DNA of 64,000 nucleotides from Halobacillus salinus (GTDB lineage: Bacteria > Bacillota > Bacilli > Bacillales > Halobacillaceae). Location of the stretch: NCBI RefSeq assembly GCF_004684905.1, contig NZ_SRJC01000004.1:124001-188000 (forward strand), in the 5' to 3' direction. The position numbers and the translations under genes were made by a program. Within the stretch, counting starts at the first letter, position 1. Each line of letters opens with the position of its first letter. Below are positions 48,999 to 58,889 of this stretch, in pieces. The notes below the pieces were generated by a model that made no database searches, was not told the DNA's origin, and was given only the letters and a program-made list of their open reading frames with translations.

Positions 48999-50111
48999 AT
49001 GTCGCCTCATACGGATACGCAATTTGTTCAGACAGGAAACCATAACCATGACCCAAACGGAGCTATCAACCCTCCTGTCTATTTCTCAACACCTTACCGC
49101 CGCGAAGGACTCGGTGAATCCACTGGATATGATTACACTAGGACCGGCAACCCGACACGCACGATTTTGGAGGAGTCGATTGCATCGATTGAAAAAGGGG
49201 ATCAAGGGTTTGCGTTCAGCTCTGGAATGGCTGCGATCCACACGGTGCTCTCCCTATTCGAACGAGGCGATGAACTGATTGTATCCGAGGATTTATACGG
49301 AGGGACTTACCGACTTTTTGAAGAGTTCGCCAAAAAATATGGCCTTGTATTTCATTATTGGAATGGAGATGCGCCGCTTGAGTCCCTGATCAATGAACGC
49401 ACGAAAGCTATATATGTGGAAACCCCTACAAATCCGCTGATGCAGGTTGTGGATTTAGGTGGGATCGTTCCCATAGCGAAGGCTAACAACATCCATGTCA
49501 TTGTCGACAACACACTCTATACCCCCTTCCTTCAACAACCGATTACAGAAGGCGCGGACTTGGTAATCCACAGCGCGACGAAATACTTAGGTGGTCACAA
49601 TGACGTTCTTGCCGGCTTAGTGGTAGCTAAAGGGGAATTTCTCTGTGAGCGGATCGGGTTTCACCAGAATACATCCGGCGCCGTCCTCTCCCCTTTTGAC
49701 TCGTGGCTATTGATGAGAGGTATGAAGACACTCCCTCTCCGAATGAAGCAACACGAAGCGAATGCCAAGGCTGTTGCGGAATATCTCGAGCGTCATCCTG
49801 CGATCACTGACGTTCTATATCCCGGAAAAGGTGGCATGCTCTCGTTCCGGTTACGCTCTGAAGACTGGATTGATCCTTTCCTGCGGAAGCTTGAGGTTAT
49901 CCGTTTCGCAGAAAGCCTGGGGGGAGTAGAAAGCTTCATTACCTATCCTGCTACTCAGACACATGCGGATATTCCAGAAGAAGTTCGCACCAGCTATGGT
50001 GTTTGCAATCGACTGTTACGTTTTTCTGTCGGAATCGAGCATATTGACGACCTGATTGGAGATCTTAATCAAACGCTTGACCAAATTTCGAAGGAGGAAT
50101 CGATACGATGA
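48999..50111 (+). CDS. metI: Cystathionine gamma-synthase / O-acetylhomoserine thiolyase MetI
   Basis: 370 aa, Cys/Met-metabolism PLP enzyme. The opening DTQFVQTGNHNHDPNGAINPP-type region, YTRTGNPTRTILE, FSSGMAAIHTVLS, YVETPTNP and the PLP Lys in HSATKYLGGHND are visible. In B. subtilis MetI makes cystathionine from O-acetylhomoserine and cysteine and also has thiolyase activity. First gene of the S-box operon. The ATG at 48999 stands 8 nt after AAAGGAG; the in-frame ATG at 48981 is upstream of that site. The stop overlaps metC. Confidence 0.95.
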   Translation: MSPHTDTQFVQTGNHNHDPNGAINPPVYFSTPYRREGLGESTGYDYTRTGNPTRTILEESIASIEKGDQGFAFSSGMAAIHTVLSLFERGDELIVSEDLYGGTYRLFEEFAKKYGLVFHYWNGDAPLESLINERTKAIYVETPTNPLMQVVDLGGIVPIAKANNIHVIVDNTLYTPFLQQPITEGADLVIHSATKYLGGHNDVLAGLVVAKGEFLCERIGFHQNTSGAVLSPFDSWLLMRGMKTLPLRMKQHEANAKAVAEYLERHPAITDVLYPGKGGMLSFRLRSEDWIDPFLRKLEVIRFAESLGGVESFITYPATQTHADIPEEVRTSYGVCNRLLRFSVGIEHIDDLIGDLNQTLDQISKEESIR

Positions 50112-51301
50112 CTGACCATACGTTCCAAACACGCCTTCTGCATAATGAGCACAAGTTCGACCCGACCACAGGTGGTGTCAGTGTCCCTGTCCAGCACGCT
50201 TCCACCTATCATCAATCGTTTGACGAACCAGGGAAGTATGATTACAGCCGCTCCGGCAACCCGACGCGAGAAGCATTGGAAACAACGATTGCAGAGCTTG
50301 AGAACGGGACGCACGGATTCGCTTTCGCTTCCGGCATGGCGGCAATTTCCACCTCCTTCATGCTTCTGTCTCAAGGCGATCACGTCGTCATCACAGAAGA
50401 TGTGTACGGAGGAACGTTCCGGATGATTCATGATGTGTTGCATCGCTTCGGGATTGAGCATACGTTCGTCGATATGACGGACTTGAATGCTGTTGCTACA
50501 GCGATACAGCCGAATACGAAGCTGCTTTATATTGAAACGCCCTCCAACCCAGTTCTGAACATCACGGACATCCAGGCTGTCGTGAAACTCGCGAAAGCGA
50601 ATGACTGTCTTACATTTGTCGATAATACGTTCATGACTCCTGCCCTGCAGCGTCCGCTCGACCTCGGTGCTGACCTTGTCCTCCACAGTGCAACGAAATT
50701 CATCGCTGGTCATAGTGACGTCGTAGCAGGACTTGCCGTCACTAATGATCAGTCACTTGGGGAGAAACTCGGCTTTTTACAAAATTCCTTCGGGTCCATT
50801 CTTGGACCGCACGATTGTTGGCTCGTGTTGCGAGGGTTGAAAACACTTCATTGCCGTCTCGAACAATCACAACGAACCGCGGAAGAAGTAGCGACGTTTT
50901 TAGCGAGACACCCGGCTGTAGAACAAGTCTACTTCCCAGGATTCTCCACGCATCCAGGACACCCGACGCACCGTTATCAAGCAGAAGGTCCCGGCGCTGT
51001 GCTCTCCTTCCAATTGAAAGATGAAGAAGCTGTACGCACATTTACACAGCGAGCCGAAGTACCGGTCTTCGCTGTCAGTCTAGGGGCGGTAGAGTCGATT
51101 CTTTCCTACCCCAAAGCGATGTCTCACGCATCTATGCCTCAGGAAGAACGGGAAAAACGCGGGATCACAGACGGATTGCTACGGTTGTCTGTCGGGCTCG
51201 AACATCCAAAAGATTTAATCGAAGACTTCAAACAAGCTCTGCACAGTATCCAGACACGCCATCTGTTTTTAGACGGGAGGGTAAAACGTGAAATTACGTG
51301 A
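50108..51301 (+). CDS. metC: Cystathionine beta-lyase MetC
   Basis: 397 aa, paralogue of Met[45 protein letters not shown] and the PLP Lys in [16 protein letters not shown] are visible. It splits cystathionine to homocysteine, pyruvate and ammonia, the step after MetI. ATG overlaps the metI stop, with GAAGGAGGA just upstream. The 3' end overlaps the next gene by 14 nt. Assignment as beta-lyase rather than another Cys/Met enzyme rests mainly on operon order, which matches B. subtilis metI-metC. Confidence 0.93.
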   Translation: MTDHTFQTRLLHNEHKFDPTTGGVSVPVQHASTYHQSFDEPGKYDYSRSGNPTREALETTIAELENGTHGFAFASGMAAISTSFMLLSQGDHVVITEDVYGGTFRMIHDVLHRFGIEHTFVDMTDLNAVATAIQPNTKLLYIETPSNPVLNITDIQAVVKLAKANDCLTFVDNTFMTPALQRPLDLGADLVLHSATKFIAGHSDVVAGLAVTNDQSLGEKLGFLQNSFGSILGPHDCWLVLRGLKTLHCRLEQSQRTAEEVATFLARHPAVEQVYFPGFSTHPGHPTHRYQAEGPGAVLSFQLKDEEAVRTFTQRAEVPVFAVSLGAVESILSYPKAMSHASMPQEEREKRGITDGLLRLSVGLEHPKDLIEDFKQALHSIQTRHLFLDGRVKREIT

Positions 51302-53144
51302 GGCATTACAGGAGAAGGTATTGATCGGCGACGGCGCCATGGGGACGCTGCTCTACTCTTACGGAATCGACCGCTGCTTTGAAGAGTTGAACTTGTCCCA
51401 TTCGGATGAGGTACTGAGCGTGCACAAAGCTTACGTCGAAGCAGGCGCAGACGTCATCCAGACCAACACCTACGGGGCCAATTACAACAAGCTGTCCCGA
51501 TACGGGTTAGAGGACCAAGTGAAGACCATCAATACTGCAGCAGTGAAGCTAGCTAAACAAGCGACAACTGGTGATCAGTATGTAGTAGGAACCATTGGCG
51601 GTCTGCGCGGTATCCAGAAGCAGACCGTCTCCTTAGAAGAAGTGAAGCGCTGCTTCCGGGAACAACTCTACTGTTTTCTTTTCGAAGAGGTGGATGGACT
51701 GCTACTTGAAACCTATTACGACTTGGAAGAACTGGTTGCTGTAGTAGAGATTGCTAGAAAAGAAACCGACCTTCCGATCATTGCGCACGTCTCCACTCAC
51801 GAACCAGGCGTGTTGCAGGACGGAACCGCCCTTGCCGATGCCCTTCATCAAGTAGAACAAGCAGGAGCCGATGTCGTCGGCGTCAACTGCCGTCTCGGAC
51901 CGTACCATATGATCCAGTCGCTTGAGGAGGTTCCCCTACCAGAAAAAGCCGTGTTATCTGCCTATCCGAATGCGAGTTTGCCAGGATTTCAAGAAGGACG
52001 CCTCGTCTACTCTACTGCTCCTGAGTACTTTCAAAAAAGTGCTCAAGAGCTGTATGAACAAGGAGCTCGTTTGATCGGTGGCTGCTGTGGTACGACTCCT
52101 GAGCATATCAAAGCAATTGCGGATCAAGTCAAAGGCCTCTCCCCCATCACAGAAAAACAAGTACTGAGACACCCGGAACCGACGATTGTTTCCGAGCGAA
52201 ACGAAGATGAGCCGCCTCGCCTGCATGAAGTCGTCAAGAAGCAGCGGTCTGTGATTGTAGAACTCGACCCCCCTAAGAAATTGAACACGGATCGTTTTTT
52301 CGAAGGAGCAAAAGCCTTACATGAAGCAGGCGTCGATTCGATTACCCTTGCTGATAATTCGCTCGCTTCCCCGCGCATCAGCAATGCAGCAATGGGAGCA
52401 TTACTTAAACAGAATCACGGAATCGACCCTCTTATCCATATCGCTTGTCGCGACCGGAATCTCGTAGGCTTGCAATCTCACCTGATGGGACTGCACACCC
52501 TCGGCATCCAGGAAGTATTGGCGGTTACAGGCGACCCGACCAAGATCGGTGATTTCCCTGGGGCGACGTCCGTCTATGATCTATCATCCTTTGATCTGAT
52601 TCATTACATCAAACAAATGAACAAAGGACTATCCTTATCCGGGAAACCGCTTGGCGCAAGCACCAACTTTTCTGTTGCCGCGGCATTCAACCCGAATGTA
52701 AGAAACCTGAACCGAGCCGTTGGACGAATGGAGAAAAAGATCACATACGGAGCTGATTACTTCATCAGCCAACCCGTATTCAACGAGGCTCAGATGCTCG
52801 AAGTCTATGAAGCAACAAAGCATATTGAAGCACCAATCTATATAGGGGTCATGCCCCTTACCGGATTAAAAAACGCGGAGTTCCTTCATAATGAAGTGCC
52901 TGGTATGAGCTTGAATCCCTCCATTCTAGCCCGTATGGCAGAGGTGAATGGCGACCGGGAACAGTCGCAAACGGAAGGCATCGCGATTGCAAAGTCACTG
53001 ATTGACGCTGCCATGGACTTGTTCAACGGCATCTATTTAATTACGCCGTTCCTGAGATATGAAATGACCTTGGAGTTAACGAACTATATCAACGAGAAAA
53101 CCGAGCTGGAAAGGAAGATGACGAATGGCATCCACGTCACTTGA
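51288..53144 (+). CDS. yitJ: Bifunctional homocysteine methyltransferase / methylene-THF reductase (YitJ)
   Basis: 618 aa. The N-terminal homocysteine S-methyltransferase domain (about 1-290) has [21 protein letters not shown] and the zinc-binding pair of [11 protein letters not shown]. The C-terminal domain (about 310-605) is a MetF-type 5,10-methylenetetrahydrofolate reductase with FAD barrel blocks [20 protein letters not shown] and [13 protein letters not shown]. It makes 5-methyl-THF, the methyl donor for MetH next door. The start is GTG (51288) after GGGAGGG. It overlaps metC and metH, so the operon is tightly packed. Confidence 0.95.
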   Translation: MKLREALQEKVLIGDGAMGTLLYSYGIDRCFEELNLSHSDEVLSVHKAYVEAGADVIQTNTYGANYNKLSRYGLEDQVKTINTAAVKLAKQATTGDQYVVGTIGGLRGIQKQTVSLEEVKRCFREQLYCFLFEEVDGLLLETYYDLEELVAVVEIARKETDLPIIAHVSTHEPGVLQDGTALADALHQVEQAGADVVGVNCRLGPYHMIQSLEEVPLPEKAVLSAYPNASLPGFQEGRLVYSTAPEYFQKSAQELYEQGARLIGGCCGTTPEHIKAIADQVKGLSPITEKQVLRHPEPTIVSERNEDEPPRLHEVVKKQRSVIVELDPPKKLNTDRFFEGAKALHEAGVDSITLADNSLASPRISNAAMGALLKQNHGIDPLIHIACRDRNLVGLQSHLMGLHTLGIQEVLAVTGDPTKIGDFPGATSVYDLSSFDLIHYIKQMNKGLSLSGKPLGASTNFSVAAAFNPNVRNLNRAVGRMEKKITYGADYFISQPVFNEAQMLEVYEATKHIEAPIYIGVMPLTGLKNAEFLHNEVPGMSLNPSILARMAEVNGDREQSQTEGIAIAKSLIDAAMDLFNGIYLITPFLRYEMTLELTNYINEKTELERKMTNGIHVT

Positions 53145-56100
53145 AGCACAATTAAAAGAGAGGATCCTCGTTTTAGATGGTGCGATGGGAACGATGCTCC
53201 AGCAGGCGGATTTGACGCCCGAGGATTTTGGCGGGGAAGCTTATGATGGTTGTAACGAATACTTGAACCTGACCGCTCCGCATGTACTGGACCATATCCA
53301 CGATGCGTACTTAGAAGCTGGCGCCGACATTATCGAGACGAATACCTTCGGTGCGACGAACCTCGTGTTAGATGAGTATGAGCTTGGTCACCTGGCAGAA
53401 GAGATCAATATCGAGGCTGCGAAAATCGCCAAGCGTTCTGCTGCCCGTTTTTCAACAGATGACAATCCTCGCTTCGTCGCTGGAGCGATGGGTCCTACGA
53501 CGAAAACGTTATCTGTAACTGGCGGGACGACGTTTGATGCACTTTCTGACGGTTATGAAGAACAAGCTCGTGGTCTGATGAAAGGCGGCGTCGATCTACT
53601 TCTGTTGGAGACGTCTCAGGACATGCTGAACGTGAAGGCTGCCTATGTCGGAATAAAGCGTGCGGAAGAAACACTCGGCTTCTCCCTACCCCTCATTGTA
53701 TCGGGAACGATTGAACCGATGGGGACCACGCTTGCGGGGCAATCTATTGAAGCCTTTTATCTGTCCCTGGAACACATGAATCCTCTTGTCGTCGGTTTGA
53801 ATTGTGCGACAGGTCCTGAATTCATGCGGGATCATCTACGGTCCTTGTCGGAACTCGCGACGACGAATGTCAGTTGTTATCCTAATGCAGGTCTTCCTGA
53901 TGAAGAAGGAAATTACCATGAAACTCCGGAATCCCTTGCTACGAAGATCAGCGGTTTTGCGGAAAAAGGTTGGCTGAACGTTGTCGGCGGCTGCTGCGGA
54001 ACCACGCCTGACCATATCAGGGCCATCAAGGAAGCGGTTCAAGGATACTCTCCACGACAAGCACCTGCCACACACGCTCATGCTGTTTCAGGAATCGAAC
54101 CACTTTTATACGATGACCCGGACCGCCGTCCCATTCTCGTCGGCGAACGTACCAATGTCATCGGATCGCGTAAGTTCAAGCGCCTGATTCGGGATGATAA
54201 AATCGAAGAGGCGTCAGAGATTGCGCGTGCGCAAGTGAAAAAGAGTGCCCAGGTCATCGATATTTGTCTAGCTGATCCTGACAGCGATGAGCGCTCGGAT
54301 ATGGAAGCCTTTATGAAACAGGTCGTCAACAAAGTGAAAGTACCCTTGATGATCGACTCCACCGACGTCGAAGTCATTGAGACAGCCCTGAAATATTCTC
54401 AAGGGAAAGTCATCATCAATTCGATTAACTTGGAAGATGGTGAGGAACGTTTTCAAGAGGTCCTGCCCCTTGTGAAGCGCTACGGTGCAGCCGTGGTCGT
54501 CGGCACCATCGATGAAGAAGGCATGGGTGTTACAGCAGATCGGAAGCTTGAAATTGCCAAGCGTTCACACGATTTACTGGTTAACACCTACGGACTCGAC
54601 GCTTCCGATATCATCTTCGACCCTCTCGTCTTCCCAGTCGGCACAGGCGATGAGCAGTATATCGGTTCTGCTGAAGCGACTGTCGAAGGCATCCGGATAA
54701 TCAAAGAACAGTTACCGGAATGCCAGACAATCCTTGGTGTGAGTAACGTCTCCTTCGGCCTCCCTCCTGTCGGCCGGGAAGTACTGAATGCCGTTTATTT
54801 GTACCACTGCACGAAAGCAGGGCTCGACTACGCCATCGTAAATACCGAAAAACTCGAGCGCTTTGCATCGATATCAGCAGACGAAGTCGCCTTAGCGGAG
54901 CGACTCCTGTTTGAGACGACCGACGAGTCTCTTGCCACCTTCACCGCATTCTACCGCGGGAAGAAGAAAGAGACACATGTGCCAACTTCCACGATGACAC
55001 TTGAGGAACGCCTCGCCCACTACGTGGTGGAAGGTACAAAGGAAGGCTTGATTCCGGACCTTGAAAAAGCGTTGGAATCCTATGATACGCCGCTCTCCAT
55101 CATCAACGGTCCGTTAATGGATGGCATGACGGAAGTTGGGCGCTTGTTCAATGACAACCAACTCATTGTGGCAGAAGTCCTGCAAAGTGCCGAAGTCATG
55201 AAAGCATCCGTCGCCTTTTTGGAACCGCACATGGAAGCAAGCGACGCTTCAAATAAAAAAGGCAAGGTGCTGCTTGCGACTGTTAAAGGGGATGTTCATG
55301 ATATCGGCAAGAACTTGGTCGAAATCATCCTGAGTAACAACGGATTCGAAGTCGTCGACCTTGGCATAAAAGTCACGCCGAACGAATTGATCCAGACGAT
55401 TGAGAAAGAACAGCCGGATATCATCGGACTGTCCGGTCTATTAGTGAAATCAGCGCAGCAGATGGTGCTGACTGCTCAAGATTTGAAGCAGCAGAACATA
55501 TCCCTCCCGATCCTCGTTGGTGGGGCTGCGTTGTCACGGAAATTCACGAATACGAAGATCTCTCCTGAATACGAAGGGCCTGTCCTCTATGCAAAGGATG
55601 CGATGGATGGCTTGGCGATCTCCAATCAATTGAGCGGACAAGAGCGTGAGGCGTTTCTTGATGCGCATGCTTCTAAACAGCAAGAGGCACAAGAACGTAT
55701 CAGCAGACGGGCAGAGACGACAGACAGTCAGACAGCTGTAGCCGTTAAGCCGAAATCTACCGTAGGAGCGTCACAAATTTTTACACCGAAGGATTTGGAG
55801 AGGCACTTGATCCGGAATCATCCGGTGGCGCACGTGGAGCCTTATATCAATAAGCAAATGCTGATTGGACATCATCTCGGGCTGAAGGGGCGTTTTCAGA
55901 AGCTGTTGGAGGAAGGAAATGAGAAGGCGGTGCGACTGAATGAAGTCGTGGACGGTCTGCTTGAGAAAGCGAAGACAGAAGCTTGGATTCAGCCGTCTGC
56001 GATGTATCAATTCTTTCCGGCACAGTCGGACGGGGATGATGTGTTGATTTATGATCCGTATGGCGAAGTGGTGGAGCGGTTTACGTTTCCTCGTCAGCCG

Positions 56101-56568
56101 AAAGAGCCGTATTTGTGTCTAGCCGACTATTTGAAGCCGGTAGCCAGCGGAGAGATGGACTATGTCGGGTTCTTCGCGGTGACAGCTGGAAAAGGAATTC
56201 GGGAGCGGGCAGTGAAGCTGAAGGAAAACGGAGATTATTTGGCGAGTCATGCCCTGCAGGCGTTGGCGTTAGAAACAGCAGAAGGCTTGGCCGAAAAAGT
56301 GCACCAGCAGATGCGTGATAAATGGGGGTTCCCTGATCCTACCGACTTCACGATGCAAGAGCGTTTTTCGGCGAAGTACCAAGGTCAGCGCTTTTCATTC
56401 GGATATCCAGCCTGTCCGGAGCTTGAGGATCAACAGAAATTGTTCCAATTGATTCAACCGGAGGATATCGGGATTGAATTGACAGAGGAATGCATGATGG
56501 AACCAGAAGCTTCTGTGACGGCGATGGTATTCGCCCACCCGGAAGCACGATATTTCAACGTGCAATAA
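53125..56568 (+). CDS. metH: Cobalamin-dependent methionine synthase MetH
   Basis: 1147 aa, four modules. Homocysteine domain (about 1-310): [19 protein letters not shown] and [10 protein letters not shown] zinc cysteines. Pterin domain (about 330-610): [17 protein letters not shown]. Cap and cobalamin domain (about 640-880): [13 protein letters not shown] with the His that replaces the lower ligand of B12, and [12 protein letters not shown]. Reactivation domain (about 900-1140): [14 protein letters not shown]. It transfers a methyl group from methyl-THF to homocysteine. Last gene of the S-box operon. From about 55780 onward codon choice shifts from C-ending to G/T-ending codons. Confidence 0.97.
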   Translation: MASTSLEAQLKERILVLDGAMGTMLQQADLTPEDFGGEAYDGCNEYLNLTAPHVLDHIHDAYLEAGADIIETNTFGATNLVLDEYELGHLAEEINIEAAKIAKRSAARFSTDDNPRFVAGAMGPTTKTLSVTGGTTFDALSDGYEEQARGLMKGGVDLLLLETSQDMLNVKAAYVGIKRAEETLGFSLPLIVSGTIEPMGTTLAGQSIEAFYLSLEHMNPLVVGLNCATGPEFMRDHLRSLSELATTNVSCYPNAGLPDEEGNYHETPESLATKISGFAEKGWLNVVGGCCGTTPDHIRAIKEAVQGYSPRQAPATHAHAVSGIEPLLYDDPDRRPILVGERTNVIGSRKFKRLIRDDKIEEASEIARAQVKKSAQVIDICLADPDSDERSDMEAFMKQVVNKVKVPLMIDSTDVEVIETALKYSQGKVIINSINLEDGEERFQEVLPLVKRYGAAVVVGTIDEEGMGVTADRKLEIAKRSHDLLVNTYGLDASDIIFDPLVFPVGTGDEQYIGSAEATVEGIRIIKEQLPECQTILGVSNVSFGLPPVGREVLNAVYLYHCTKAGLDYAIVNTEKLERFASISADEVALAERLLFETTDESLATFTAFYRGKKKETHVPTSTMTLEERLAHYVVEGTKEGLIPDLEKALESYDTPLSIINGPLMDGMTEVGRLFNDNQLIVAEVLQSAEVMKASVAFLEPHMEASDASNKKGKVLLATVKGDVHDIGKNLVEIILSNNGFEVVDLGIKVTPNELIQTIEKEQPDIIGLSGLLVKSAQQMVLTAQDLKQQNISLPILVGGAALSRKFTNTKISPEYEGPVLYAKDAMDGLAISNQLSGQEREAFLDAHASKQQEAQERISRRAETTDSQTAVAVKPKSTVGASQIFTPKDLERHLIRNHPVAHVEPYINKQMLIGHHLGLKGRFQKLLEEGNEKAVRLNEVVDGLLEKAKTEAWIQPSAMYQFFPAQSDGDDVLIYDPYGEVVERFTFPRQPKEPYLCLADYLKPVASGEMDYVGFFAVTAGKGIRERAVKLKENGDYLASHALQALALETAEGLAEKVHQQMRDKWGFPDPTDFTMQERFSAKYQGQRFSFGYPACPELEDQQKLFQLIQPEDIGIELTEECMMEPEASVTAMVFAHPEARYFNVQ

Positions 56569-56616
56569 AGGGGATTTCTTCCATTTTGTCGAAGGAATGA
56601 GATGGAGGGGATTACT

Positions 56617-57021
56617 GTGAGCTTTTATTCGTTTTTTGATGCTTTTAAGAAGCGGGCTAGTGAGCATGACTTAGACTTTTTGAAAGAGACGATCCACAAG
56701 GACTTCGCCGCTCGGGAGGTTCGAGACGGAGAGATGGTCGATTACGGGTATGCGGAGTCTGTGGAGGGCTGGCGCCAGGCATTTGATTATTTTGCCGATC
56801 AGGACATGGAATGGATCTACACCGATCATTCTGTGACGCAGATAAAGGAAAACGAATGGCAGGCTGCCTTCTGGGTGTCTATCCTTCTAGACGGAGAACT
56901 ACTTCCTACGTCCAATTTATTCTTTGATACGTTCCGTTTTGAAGAAGGTTCTTGGTACTTGGTGCGGTCTTATATCGAAGCAGGAGTCAGAAACCCTTCA
57001 TTCAGCAAAGCTTCCTCTTAG
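56617..57021 (+). CDS. Hypothetical NTF2/SnoaL-like protein
   Basis: 134 aa, soluble. The pattern of an N-terminal helix (FYSFFDAFKKRASEHDLDFLKETIHKDF), an amphipathic strand set and the closing FRFEEGSWYLVRSYIEAGV resembles the NTF2-like fold of SnoaL-type proteins, but no active-site residues are evident and the family call is tentative. Start: GTG at 56617, 6 nt after GGAGGGG; an ATG at 56602 overlaps that site. It lies 48 nt after metH and may be read from the S-box transcript. The terminator overlaps its stop codon. Confidence 0.7.
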   Translation: MSFYSFFDAFKKRASEHDLDFLKETIHKDFAAREVRDGEMVDYGYAESVEGWRQAFDYFADQDMEWIYTDHSVTQIKENEWQAAFWVSILLDGELLPTSNLFFDTFRFEEGSWYLVRSYIEAGVRNPSFSKASS

Positions 57022-57034
57022 TAGGAAGCTTTTT
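57007..57034 (+). terminator. Terminator overlapping the end of the NTF2-like gene
   Basis: AAAGCTTCCT (57007-57016) and AGGAAGCTTT (57023-57032) flank the stop codon and are followed by TTTCTC. Confidence 0.85.
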
Positions 57035-57047
57035 CTCTTCTCATTCG

Positions 57048-57449
57048 TTAAAGGTCACGCTTTGGATTAAGGTTTAATTTAGGAGACGTACCTGCTTCTT
57101 TTTTGACTCTCCTTTTCATATTCTTGGCGTCTTCGATTTCCTTGTCTTTCCTCTCTAGCAATTCCCCTACATCATCAGGAATATCGTAGCCATAGTTTGC
57201 GCCAATATTAAGCTTCCCCTTAAGCTCTTTGATGCCTAGAGCTCCGAAGTTGTTGTGCAATTCGAATTTATCGACTCGCAAACGCTCTACATTTAATTTC
57301 TCAACAATGTACATTGTTTCAGCCGGACGTGGGCTCTCTCGCTTTTGTAATTTCTCAAGCTCGGTATGGATCATAGCTAATTGCCTCTGCAATTCTTCAA
57401 TTTCTTCCTTCTCTTTTAGCTTTGACTTGAATAAATTAAGGAAGCCCAT
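57048..57449 (-). CDS. GerPC-like spore germination protein
   Basis: 133 aa. An N-terminal coiled coil (KLKEKEEIEELQRQLAMIHTELEKL) is followed by a conserved segment MYIVEKLNVERLRVDKFEL and FGALGIKELKGKLNIG, which resembles GerPC, a component of the spore-coat GerP system that lets germinants reach inner receptors. It lacks the length of full GerPC proteins (about 200 aa). It is divergent from a GerPA/PF-type gene, which supports the assignment. Expression late in the mother cell is expected but no sigma-K promoter was assigned. ATG after AAGGAGG. Confidence 0.72.
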   Translation of the reverse strand: MGFLNLFKSKLKEKEEIEELQRQLAMIHTELEKLQKRESPRPAETMYIVEKLNVERLRVDKFELHNNFGALGIKELKGKLNIGANYGYDIPDDVGELLERKDKEIEDAKNMKRRVKKEAGTSPKLNLNPKRDL

Positions 57450-57533
57450 TGTTACCTCCTTTTCCCGAGAAGCTTGTCCTTTTATGAGTCTATTGTGTGT
57501 TTGAAAAAATATGTACGGAAGGTGCTGGAATCT

Positions 57534-57746
57534 ATGAAATTTCTCCCCACCAACATCAATATGCCGAATATTAAGGTCAATAATGCGGAGCGCCAGTGTT
57601 CTATTTCATTCGGACAAAATGTCAAAACGAAACATTATGTCACGAACAAGAAACAACAAGGGTTTGGTGAACAGTCAGGAGATAGAGTGCTTGTCCATAA
57701 GCCTATTGGAGAAGTGATTGATATAGACTTCTCCGACAATCAATAA
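57534..57746 (+). CDS. GerPA/GerPF-like small spore protein 1
   Basis: 70 aa. The pattern MPNIKVNNAERQCSISFGQNV then KKQQGFGEQSGD matches the short GerPA/GerPF family (about 75 aa; I-x-I-N... -FGD..-G-G-x-N-x-GD in classical members). Two related proteins lie at 58330 and 58587, sharing K-x-NQGFG-x3-GD. These are probably coat proteins affecting germinant access. The ATG at 57534 follows AAGGTG with spacer 9; upstream in-frame starts lack sites. The downstream terminator is shared with the convergent hsp20 gene. Confidence 0.72.
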   Translation: MKFLPTNINMPNIKVNNAERQCSISFGQNVKTKHYVTNKKQQGFGEQSGDRVLVHKPIGEVIDIDFSDNQ

Positions 57747-57751
57747 CGCAG

Positions 57752-57780
57752 AAGAGGCCATTTCGACCGGCCTCTTATTT
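57752..57780. terminator. Terminator between convergent gerP-like and hsp20 genes
   Basis: AAGAGGCC (57752-57759) and GGCCTCTT (57769-57776) form the stem, with ATTTTATTT beyond; it overlaps the hsp20 stop. Confidence 0.8.
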
Positions 57781-58254
57781 TATTTGTATGGGGGTGAAAT
57801 TGGACCTTGAGCGTCGGATTCTCACTTGTAATAAGCCATTATTGAACTGTGCTTCAATATCAGATTGATCGGGGGAGTCTGGCAAATGGATGGTCCGTTC
57901 AAATTCTCCAACATGACGGTTTGAGTGAACCAACTCCAGTTGGTTTCTTAAAGAAGGAATCGTTCCCCTTACGAGCAATTGATCTCCGGTAAACGAAAGA
58001 TCGACGTCCCCTTTCTGTACGCCAGGAAGCTCAATGACAACCACGAAATAATCTCTATTCTTAAATAACTCATATTTAGGAAAGCCTTTATCTTCTGATG
58101 CTGCTTGGTTTGTCTGCTGGGACGGTTGCGTTTCGTTTATAACCCCTTCCATCATTTCTCGACCGTACTGATCGTCGAAGATCTTTTTCCAGAAATCCTG
58201 TCCATGAAAAGACTGAGCTACTTCCATCCATTCCTTGAATTGCTTGGGGTCCAT
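57775..58254 (-). CDS. Hsp20/alpha-crystallin family protein (spore-associated type)
   Basis: 159 aa. The alpha-crystallin domain (about 65-155) has the beta-sandwich pattern YFVVVIELPGVQKGDVDLSF, LLVRGTIPS and FERTIHLPD, and ends NGLLQVRIRRS. The N-terminal 60 residues are helical and Gln-rich. Small heat-shock proteins hold unfolding proteins. Location inside a group of GerP-like genes suggests a spore-coat role like B. subtilis CotM/CotP rather than vegetative heat shock. Start: ATG after GGGAGGTGTAGTC; the longer frame begins inside the ribosome site. Confidence 0.88.
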   Translation of the reverse strand: MDPKQFKEWMEVAQSFHGQDFWKKIFDDQYGREMMEGVINETQPSQQTNQAASEDKGFPKYELFKNRDYFVVVIELPGVQKGDVDLSFTGDQLLVRGTIPSLRNQLELVHSNRHVGEFERTIHLPDSPDQSDIEAQFNNGLLQVRIRRSRSNFTPIQIK

Positions 58255-58329
58255 GACTACACCTCCCGTCAAATATCCTCATAAACGTAGAACAACGGCA
58301 TATATTGAGGTTATAAAGGGGGAATCGGA

Positions 58330-58590
58330 TTGGTTACACCTTCTATTGTCATTAATATTTTCAATTTCAAAATTAATTCGTTCGAAAATGCCTCTGCCGT
58401 AAATGTTGGTCAGAACGTATTAGCCGACTGGCATAATTCTGATAAAAAGAACCAGGGTTTTGGGCAAAGCTTCGGGGACGGTAGTGCCTTTATGGAAACG
58501 AAATCTCAGGTGGATGACCGCGACCTGATTGACTCTCCAACGACTTTCGAGAAAGAGAAGAGAAGCGTATGGGATGAAACCCGTATATGA
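58330..58590 (+). CDS. GerPA/GerPF-like small spore protein 2
   Basis: 86 aa. PSIVINIFNFKINSFENASAVNVGQN and KKNQGFGQSFGD follow the same plan as the proteins at 57534 and 58587. A charged C-terminal extension (DRDLIDSPTTFEKEKRS) is specific to this copy. Start: TTG (58330) 7 nt after AAAGGGGG. Its stop overlaps the start of the next copy (ATGA), so the two are translated together. A spore-coat location is inferred from family resemblance only. Confidence 0.7.
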   Translation: MVTPSIVINIFNFKINSFENASAVNVGQNVLADWHNSDKKNQGFGQSFGDGSAFMETKSQVDDRDLIDSPTTFEKEKRSVWDETRI

Positions 58591-58820
58591 TGTTTGCACC
58601 GTCAATCGTTAATATTCTTGGGTTTAAAGTGAATGTAATAGAACGGTCATCCTTCATTAGCTTTGCAGCGGTTCAGCAAGCGGACATCTTTTTATCTACT
58701 AAGAGGAACCAAGGTTTCGGGGATCAGAACGGAGACATTTCTCCTGTTAATGTCCCTATCAACTTTGTAGCGGACCCAGATGTTCTTGATTCTAACTCCA
58801 TTAAGAACAGTGTCATCTAG
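58587..58820 (+). CDS. GerPA/GerPF-like small spore protein 3
   Basis: 77 aa. PSIVNILGFKVNVIERSSFISFAAV and KRNQGFGDQNGD repeat the family pattern, most similar to the preceding copy, so a local duplication is likely. It overlaps that gene by 4 nt; two adjacent ATGs can serve as the start and no strong ribosome site is visible, consistent with translational coupling. A long hairpin terminator follows. Confidence 0.7.
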   Translation: MMFAPSIVNILGFKVNVIERSSFISFAAVQQADIFLSTKRNQGFGDQNGDISPVNVPINFVADPDVLDSNSIKNSVI

Positions 58821-58826
58821 AAATAC

Positions 58827-58880
58827 AAAAATCCGAACCCCCATGAATCTGTTTCACGATTCAAAGGAGTTCGGATTTTT
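58827..58880. terminator. Bidirectional terminator
   Basis: AAAAATCCGAAC (58827-58838) and GTTCGGATTTTT (58869-58880), with an inner GAATC/GATTC pair, between the gerP-like genes and the convergent reductase gene. Confidence 0.85.
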
Positions 58881-58889
58881 CAATTCTTA

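Noticed and set aside
50069-50713. 214-codon minus-strand frame opposite metC
   Set aside because: Antisense to a conserved PLP enzyme with no independent support.
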